10,366 bases of DNA, from contig CAYRFQ010000160.1 of NCBI GenBank assembly GCA_964423615.1, forward strand, positions 1-10,366, given 5' to 3'. The notes below the pieces were generated by a model. That model saw nothing but the letters and a program-made list of their open reading frames with translations. It searched no databases and had not been told where the DNA came from. Origin of the DNA: CAYRFQ01 sp964423615. Lineage in GTDB: Bacteria > Planctomycetota > Planctomycetia > Gemmatales > Gemmataceae. This document shows, piece by piece, positions 1 through 8,200 of this stretch. A program made the translations under genes and the position numbers. Each line of letters opens with the position of its first letter. The first letter of the stretch is position 1.

Positions 1-2221
1 GAATGCGAGCCTGGATATCTTGCGTCAGAAAGTTCAGTGCGAGTGCTCCCGCCCCCGCCCCAGCAATGTCCGAGGTCGAACTGCGATTGCTCGTTGCCTT
101 GCTCAGCGCTCCCCCAACGGCCACAGAATGAACGTCCACGTTGGATTTGGCCTGAACAAGTATTTCTTTATCTGCGATGAGGTATGCCGAATCCACCTCG
201 GCGGTCAGGGAGTACCCATCTCCGGAACTGAGATCGTTCACGGCAATGGAGGCACCCACCGAGACAGATCGAGTTTTTCTCCCCGTGGCATCTTTATCTT
301 GGTTCCAGGCAATCGCCACCGCGCCCGAATGGGCATTAACTTTGGACTTATCAGTCGCCAGAACACTCACCCCACCATCGGTTGCCGTCACCGTCGCATC
401 ATGAATCGACGCATCGATATCCGTAATCATTGCGTTGTAGCTAAGAGCTCCGGACGCTGCGATGTTTGAAGAAACTTGTGCTCCGGTCTTTGACCAAGCA
501 GCCCCAATGGAAAACGCCTCCAGGAGAGTCTCCGAGTGCGACTCGACTTCAACATCTCGTCCTGCGCCGAGGTCGTACAAATTCAACGACGCGTAAATCG
601 TATCATAATTAACATTGACAGCAGCACTCGCTGCTACAGCCACAGAGTCTACCGACTTAAATTGGACATCATAATCTACACTCGAACTGTTTGCTCCGCT
701 GCCCCCGAACGATTGGCCGCCCCTTCTGATCCGTGTCTCTGGTGAGTTGACGGCTTTGGCAGCACCCACAGAAATAGTGCCAACGAATCCACTGTTGGCA
801 GCGTACACACTCACGCCACCGCCGACGGTGAGGGTATTCGTCGTGTTGCCCTCGGAAGATTCATCCTCAGTTATCCCGATGACAGCCTGGGTATCTCGAC
901 TGATCACCGCGAGCCCCAGACTCACTCCCACTCCAACGCGTTCTCCTCGAGCATAGGAACCGGCCACTCCTATGACAAAGGTCGAATCCGTAGCGGAAAC
1001 TAGCAGACTCGTCACCTTTCCATCCCCATCGATCAGATCGTTCTCACCGATGGTGATGTCTGCTTCTTCTTCAATCAGGGCCTTGGTTGTGTTTGCGACC
1101 ACATTCAAGACCAAGACTCCATTTCCTCCCCGAGTCGACTTCCCTCCCGAGGCACCCAACGTGACGCCCAGTCCTCCGTTTTCCGCATTGACTTTCAAAC
1201 TGTCCGCGTAAAGAACAACGCCGTCCTCAATCTTGGCGGTGACATTCGAGATATAGATGTAACCACCAAGAGAGGCTCCGGCCGATTTCTTAGGATCAAT
1301 GACCTGACTTCGACGAACACCCGGCGTCCAGGTTTTATAGCTTTCTGTTGAGTTAATCAGATTGGAAACACCAAACGATTGAAAGTTGCCGACGAGGTTG
1401 ATGGCGTCGTTGATCCCGGTGGCTTGCACTACCACATCCTGGTTCCCGGTTCGGAAACTATCAGCGGCATCGGGGGCTCCCCCCGCCGTCGTTCCATCAG
1501 GGTCTTGATTGATCCGGGCTCCCGAGCGAATCCCGGCATCGGCATCCAAGGTCAAAGTGAGTCCGGAAGCCGATATTGAAATTGCCAGGACTCTTTGATT
1601 ACCGGACTTTGCCTGACTCCAGGAATCGACCAGGTACTTGTCCAAGCCGAGATTACTGTCCAAATAATTAATGAGATTTCCAACAGCTTCCCTCGCGGCT
1701 CTGTAGAGAGCGCCCACCGGCTCCCAAACCAAGACATCGGAATAATCTTCTTCAGAAAGATCAATGGAATTTCCATCCGTCCCTCTGTACTGATATCGTT
1801 CGCCGGGATTCCCACCTGCCTCATGATCGTCGTCCAACTTGACTGTTTGCCCAACTGTCAGTGTCTTTATGCCATCCGTGCTCTTGTAGTCAGGATCCTC
1901 GATTCCCAAGAATGGTGTGACCAGATTAATGCCCCAGAGCTCCTCCAGATCCAACTCATTCAGAGAATCGGCCTTGACGGAAATTTTTCCCTGGGAATCG
2001 ACATCGGCGTTTCCGTTAATGTTGGCATCAGCCTGATTCAACAGGTAACCAAACGCCAGGGAGATAGAGACCCCAGTCCGGTTCTCCGAATTCTTGTTAA
2101 ACGCTTTCCCAGTCAGGGTGTAATCTTCCTTGTTCCCGACCGCCTCGGTGGACGCCGTCACATCAGGGCGTCCCTCCGCCTTGGCGACCACGCTCACGTC
2201 TCCTCCGGCTTCGACATCAGC
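1..2221 (-). CDS. Continuation of the giant adhesin in the -1 frame; partial, runs off the left edge
   Basis: Read from 2221 down to 2 this frame has no stop: 740 codons, counted as residues 2251-2990 of a repaired protein. It begins ADVEAGGDVSVVAKAEG, matching the GGNVSVQA, GGNLLVHA and GGDVSISS strand motifs of the frame-0 part. The same protein therefore continues across the frame break. The content is typical of large LktA-family filamentous adhesins: alternating short beta strands of the kind VGASIAV..., SVAVGGALSKATS, GAGAGALALNF, with Ala/Gly/Ser/Val-rich cores and scattered Asp and Asn. A distinct module at residues 2371-2416 (LTVGQTVKLDDDH...RYQYRG...DLSEEDYSD...W) resembles a recurring module in such adhesins, and a helix-prone stretch follows it (about 2411-2456). 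There is no independent gene-like start, although a GTG overlaps the frame-0 stop (see the frame-break entry). No cysteine appears here either. The true C-terminus lies outside the window, so any C-terminal anchor or secretion signal cannot be judged. Confidence 0.85.
1724..1861 (-). other. DDDH...YQYRG...DLSEEDYSD module inside the LktA-like region
   Basis: Repaired residues 2371-2416. It contains LTVGQTVKLDDDH, GERYQYRGTDG, SIDLSEEDYSD and a final W, a pattern I recall from large LktA-family adhesins (LADDHxxGGxxGxxYxYxGxxxxxDLxxxDYxDxxxW). It interrupts the beta-strand ladder and is followed by a helical-looking segment (ALYRAAREAVGNLINYL). Its function is not known to me. Confidence 0.5.
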
Positions 2222-2272
2222 CCGGGTCCCCCATCCCCACTCCCAATGCGGGCATCCACGATATTGATGTCA
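2194..2272 (-). other. Frame break in the giant adhesin gene (G-rich tract, probable one-base deletion)
   Basis: The two coding frames overlap only here. The downstream frame has a TGA at 2272-2270, and frame 0 ends at TGA 2196-2194. On the coding strand the tract around 2243-2221 has a GGGG, a GGGGG and a CCCGGG run. Adding one G to the GGGGG or to the CCCGGG run gives a continuous reading such as ARIGSGDGG..ADVEAGGDVSV. The conserved AGGDVSV strand motif is coded in the new frame before the frame-0 stop, so the switch happened upstream of about 2212. The frame-0 stop also overlaps a GTG codon (GTGA, 2197-2194) with GGAGGA at 2206-2201, so reinitiation is conceivable. The simplest explanations are a sequencing error or a recent indel. 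Confidence 0.85.
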
Positions 2273-5200
2273 AATGCAGCGCTGGCAGAAAGGCCGAATT
2301 GTAGAGCAGGCCGCTTCGCCGCCTGATTGTTGTTGCTGTTTTTCCCGAAGAGGTTCTTGACCCAATTCTGGAATTGTGTTCCCGATGAAACAGCCTTGGC
2401 CCCCAGAGAGAAGCTGTTGAGAATTGCTCGACCGCCAGCGAGCACACCACCCTTGGTGGTGGCATTGAGATCGTCTTTGAAGGAACCTGTTGATTTAGTA
2501 CCCAGAATGGTTCGTGCCAAAACCCCCTTGGCATCGGCTGGTAGAACAAACGCGATTTTCTCTTCAAATGTGTCTTCGCTCGATGTGGCCTGGACGCTCA
2601 CGTTTCCACCCACATTGGCCTGACCATCCAGGTAAGCCAGAGTCTCTCCATACTCCCAGGCAAAAGCAAAAGGCAACCCTATGAATGCCTTTGGATCGGC
2701 CTTCGTTTGAGCTTGCACGCGGGTGCGATCCACGGTATCGGCATGGACGAGAAGATTACCTCCCACCGTGAGAACGGCATCGTCGGTCACCTTGGCAGTG
2801 CTCTGTGAATCCAGAATGCCAATCCCGATCGCGATCGCAACGCTACCGGCAAAGGTGGTATTTGCCGACGCGCTCAAAATGTTGTCCACCTTCGACTCGA
2901 AGATTGCGTCCTCTTGTGTCACGATGACAACGTTATCGACATCGACCTTGGCTTTCGAATTGCCAATGGCCACTGCTGTTCCAAACGCCCATGCTTTCCC
3001 GGATTGAGCTCTCACATCCAGGGTCGAGATAGCGCGAGCGGAAAGTTCGTCGGCAATGACCGTTGTTGGGTTACTCGAATCTGTCCCGAGCTCGACTTTG
3101 GATGTCGATTCTCCCAAGGCCACTCCTGCGAACACGTTAACTTTTTCAAGGACTCCCAGATAGGTCAGGAATGCCTCCTGGTTCACAAAACTGGATAGAT
3201 CAGTGAGCGAAAAGTCAGTTCCGAGAAGACTTCGCTGGGCATCGGCAACGGAACTGATCGAGACGTCGCCACCCTGAATCAGAGCGTCCCCGATGAGAAC
3301 CTCGGTGGTCACCCGATCGTAATTGTAGAATCCAAAGAACGAGAATTCTCGATAAACGAACTGGCCTGTGGAATCCCGTGTGAGACCCAGTGACCGCCCC
3401 AGATCTTCTCCCAGGATGGTGATGTCCCCCTTTTGGAGGGTTTCCTGAGAATCGGCCGCAAGGAGTTGGGCCCCATTATCAATTTCGATGTAGCGGGCTA
3501 CCAGTTCAATATCACCGGCCTTGGATGTTCCACGTGTATCCAGTTTATACCCGTTGAGCTTTATACGATTGCTCGCTCGGAGAGTGATATCCTTTCCATC
3601 GGAATCAATATCACCACCCAGGGTCAACGTGCCATTGATATTCGTATTTTCAAACGTGAGCTTGGTGGTTCTGGCTTCATCGGCGTAACGAACCCAGTCG
3701 AGATCATCCTGAGTGATGGTTCCAGCCCCTTGAATGATCACTTCGTCTTGATCATTCTCATCACCAGCATCAATGGTGACTCGCTGGCCAAGAACCAGCT
3801 GTGACACATCAATCACATACGTATCGATGTTCGGAGTTCCCGTGAGTGTATCAACCCCTCCTCCACCACGGAGAGTCACTGAACCATCGGTAAACTCAGA
3901 GGCATGAATGGTATTGTCCCCGATACCACCATAGAGATCCGCCTGTTCAATACTGGTGAAGCTGTCCACCTCGGAACTGTCAATTGTTAGAGTCGAACCA
4001 GTCAGGGTCATGTCCGCATCACGATCGGCTACGAGGATATCCGTGCCACTGTTCCCAATGATCGAGTCACTGCCACTACCTCCTTGAATCAGGTCATCCC
4101 CTGGACTACCGATGAGAGTATCGTTCTCAGCACCCCCATTCAGAAAAACCCGACCAACACTGAACGCGGCCCCGATCAGCTCGGATGGACTGTCAGATAA
4201 GGCCGATCCAATAATCCCCAAGTCTTCTCCTCCGACTGAGCCATTCAAGGCACTCACAGTCAGAACGGAGGAACCTCCTGCTGCATCTTCGATAATAATC
4301 GCGTTGCTGTCTGTATCCAGATAGGCGTTCAAGTCTGGATGGGCATCCGTTATCAAATTCAAGATATCGTCGATCGTGATCAATTCGTCCAGGCTGAGAA
4401 CCTGTGCAATATTCTCATCTTCTTCGTCTTCGATCAGCTGCTCGATCACGTCCGAATCGGTGTAATCGAGTAATTCCAGAGGAGACACCGCATCGGCCAA
4501 GTCCAAATCCACGATGGACCCATCTGTCAAGGTAATGCGGATATCAGACCGAGTATCAAACAGTGCCACACCGGTAAACGTCGCCCCCTCCCCCTTGCCC
4601 ACCAATCCCAATACATCTACGGCTGTCGACCCGTTAGCGGCTGCAACAGCAATGTCTCCGCCGTTATCATTAGAATCGGTAATGAGAATGGCTGTGCCAG
4701 GTGGGTTCAAGGAGGCGGTCAGACGTGAGTCGGAATTGGTAATAACATACAGAGCATCCTGCAAGGTGACCGCGGCGCTCAGATCGACTTGGACATCGGT
4801 GCCATCTGTTCTGGTGATAATCAGATCGGCACCGGTAACCGCACTGAAGTTTGCATCCAGCCCATCGGTTCCGCCCAGGTTATATCGCTCGTTCAAATTG
4901 TTGTAGGAACGTATGGTCCCTCCTTCCACAAACAACCCTTCACCATGGTTCAGAACATTGATGTCTGTACTTTCGCTGAATCCAGTGAAGGCACTGGTAT
5001 CAATCGTATTATCCGAGTCCCCACCTGTCAGGTAGGCCCATTCCAAACCCGTCAACTGGTCGACTTCAGCGCTGTTCAGGTTGTCCCCATCCGAAGTAAG
5101 TGTGGTGTTGGTCAGAGTGAAATCGACATCTCGAGATTCTTCCAGAAGGTCAAGACCTGTGCCCCCGTCGAGAGAATCCTCTCCGGCATTTCCACTGAGA

Positions 5201-8200
5201 ACATCGTTGCCTTCGTCTCCAGAGAGTGTGTCATTACCACTGCCTCCGATGAGTGTGTCGCTTCCTTCCCCACCTGTCAGGATCGCGATCCCGGTGTACG
5301 CCGACGCATCCATGTGGTCGTCGTAGTCTCCACCGGTCAAGTTCACCTGTTCAATGCTATCGGTAAATACATTCTCAGATACCGCTCCATCGGTGATGGT
5401 CAAAGTGGCACTACCCCCAACTAGGTCAGTACTGTCCGCGGTCATATCGACCTGATCGCGGCCACCCTCGTTGTAAGAGAACGTGATATACCAAGAGCCA
5501 TTCACTTCCAGTTGATCGATGGCAATGTCGTTATAATCAATGTTATCCAGAGATGTCAGATAGGATTTTAGCTCGGCAGTATTCGCATCATAAGGGATAT
5601 CCTCTGTGGTCTCTCCGTCAAAGGTGAGGGTGAAAGTGCCACCTGTCACCGAGCTGTCAAGAGTGACTATGATCTCTTCGTTATCTCCCTCGGCCATATC
5701 CAGGGTCGTATCCGTGACCACAAATCGACCGTCTCCCGTTTCGATCACGGTATCGAAGCCACCATTGCCGGTAAATTCATCCACCCCGGTTCCACCTGTC
5801 AGGCTGTCGTCTTTTTCACCTCCACGGAGTGTATCATCTCCATCACCTCCATCGAGGATCACACTTCCAAGGGTGAATTCCGACGCATCCAGCAGGTTAT
5901 CGGAGTCTCCTCCAATCAACTCTACAAACACGACGCCACTGAGCGTATCCGTCCCTTCGCTCCCAATAATCAAGGTGGCATCATAAGAGGAGTTGTTCTT
6001 TTCGTCGGCCAAAGTAAAATCGGCATCCCGCTCTTCGATCAGGCGGTCTTCCCCCATTCCACCATCGATCGAATCGGCGGCAAATCCTCCGGTCAAGGTG
6101 TCGTCTCCGACACTGCCGATCAAGGTATCCCCATCGAGTCGCCCATCGAGTCGAATACCCCCGGTGACAATACCTGATCCCGTCAGCGTGTCCCCGACAC
6201 CGACTTTTTCGATTCCCAGATCCGAGGCTGTGGTGGAACCATTGCGAGCGATAATTGTCAGATGGCCCGTTCCTCCAGCCGTGTCTTTCACAACAATGGC
6301 CGTCCCGTCATCCGAAACCGTCGCCGCGAGTCGGTCATCGAGGATATTAAAGGCCGCCATAATGTCCTGGATGGATTCGGCTCCACCCACATCAAATTCG
6401 ACAACCGCTCCATTAGTCAGAGTGACCTGAAAATCACTGCTGACATCCGTAATCGCATCACCGACCCAAACATCCCCCAATGACTCACCGAGCAATCCCA
6501 GGTCCTCGGCTGCCGGGGAATTATTGAGAGCAGCCACAGAAACATATGTATCCCCCACCTGGGAGTCAATGATTGCAATCGCGAATCCATCCTCGGTCAA
6601 TTCTGCCGAGAGTCGATCCGCACCCACCTGCTCCGTTGCAGCTGCGTTGATCAGGTCCAGAACATCCTGCACGGTTGTGGCCGAGGACAGATCGACCGTG
6701 ACCACTGAGGCGTCGGTCAGGGTAATCTCTAAATCATTTCCGTCGACAGTAGTAACACCGTCTCCGTTGTTCAAGACGCTCAAATCCGTTTCGTCGGCAA
6801 TATCATTGAGACTAAAGTAAATCTCGGAACTGATCTCGACACCATCTCCCCCATTCACCTCGTCCAATAAGGTTCTCGATCCACTATCAAGGATGACTCC
6901 CCCTGCAAGCACATCGCCGGTGAGTGTGTCACGACTCCCTGTCATTTCAAGCCCCAGATCACTGGCCGAAGTGGAATTCTCCAGGGACTCGACCTGTAGA
7001 TCACCCGTTCCAGATCCAAAGTCCTGGAGCTTGATTGCTGTGGCTAAGGTGTCGATGGAGGCTTCGAGAAGGCGTCCCAAAGTCAAAGTAGAGTCAGTCT
7101 GAGCAACGATTCGGTAAGAGCCATCGTTTTGAGATGTTCCGGTTACCGTCACCGTTTCACCTACGAGAAAATTACTAAACAGAGGGACAGAAATACCATC
7201 GGAGACCTGTGTCACGGAAAGGGAATCAGTATTCGCATCAAAAACGACCTGCATCGATCCGGAAGTGGTGGAGACCGTCGATGCACCAATAAAGGTCACA
7301 CCGTCTGTATCGCTCTCATTGGTGAGATCTGCGGAGAGAGTAGCCACCTCAGCGGTCAAGGCATCCAGCACATCTTGGACGGTCTCGGTATCCGAGAGCG
7401 AAACTTCTACTTCTGTGCCATCACGCACAGTCACCAGCAACCCATCGGTCTCCCCAACCGCGACTCCTGCTCCACTGTTGAAAAGAGACAGTGGGGTCTC
7501 TGTGGACAGACCAGTAAATCCGGAAGCATCCAGAAGATTCGGGTTCGCACCACCAGCCAACTCGGCCAGTTCAAAGCCCGAGATCGTTGCCACAGAGGTG
7601 ACACCACCTTCGACGAAGGTCAACGTACTATCGGTCAGAGTGAGATTCGCATCCAGCTGTTCGATGAGGGTGTCCACACCCCCTCCAGCGACCAGAATGT
7701 CGCTTCCTCCATTGCCCGTGATGGTGTCATCCCCACTCCCTGCGATTAACGTATTGGCGCTACTATCTCCCACCAGTAAGTTGGTCCCAGTGGCTGATCC
7801 GATCACATGCTGGAAGCTCACGACATCAATAAACAGAGTGGCCGACTCGTCTTCCAGGTTCACAGCCACATCATCTTTATATGCCGAGTAATTCAGGGTG
7901 TTGCTGGTTCCCTGACTGGCAATGATACTTTCAATGTTGCTGGCCGAGATGGAACTGGTCCCATCGGTGATCTGTACCCCTTCGTCGGCACCGATGGTCA
8001 CTGTCAAACTTCTCGTGACGGCACTGAAATCAAAGAGGTCATCACTCTCACCATTAAGATCCGAATCGTCTTCTAGGATGGTGTCGTTGCCCCATTCGTC
8101 GGCAAAGATATAGATGTCGTCCCCAACTTCCCCCGACAACGTGTCACTCCCTTCCCCAGCCGTGAACCTGTTGTCAAATTCATCTCCCTTAATTGTGTCC

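Noticed and set aside
1595..2326. A 243-codon plus-strand open frame and many shorter ones antisense to the adhesin
   Set aside because: They mirror the biased codon use of the giant gene on the other strand, which stays coherent throughout; their products show no domain.
2217..2567. Minus-strand open frames in alternative frames inside the adhesin (also 1552-1854, 8385-8567 and 8688-8948)
   Set aside because: They overlap the repeat-rich coding frame, have unusual Trp/Arg/Cys-rich products and are shadows.
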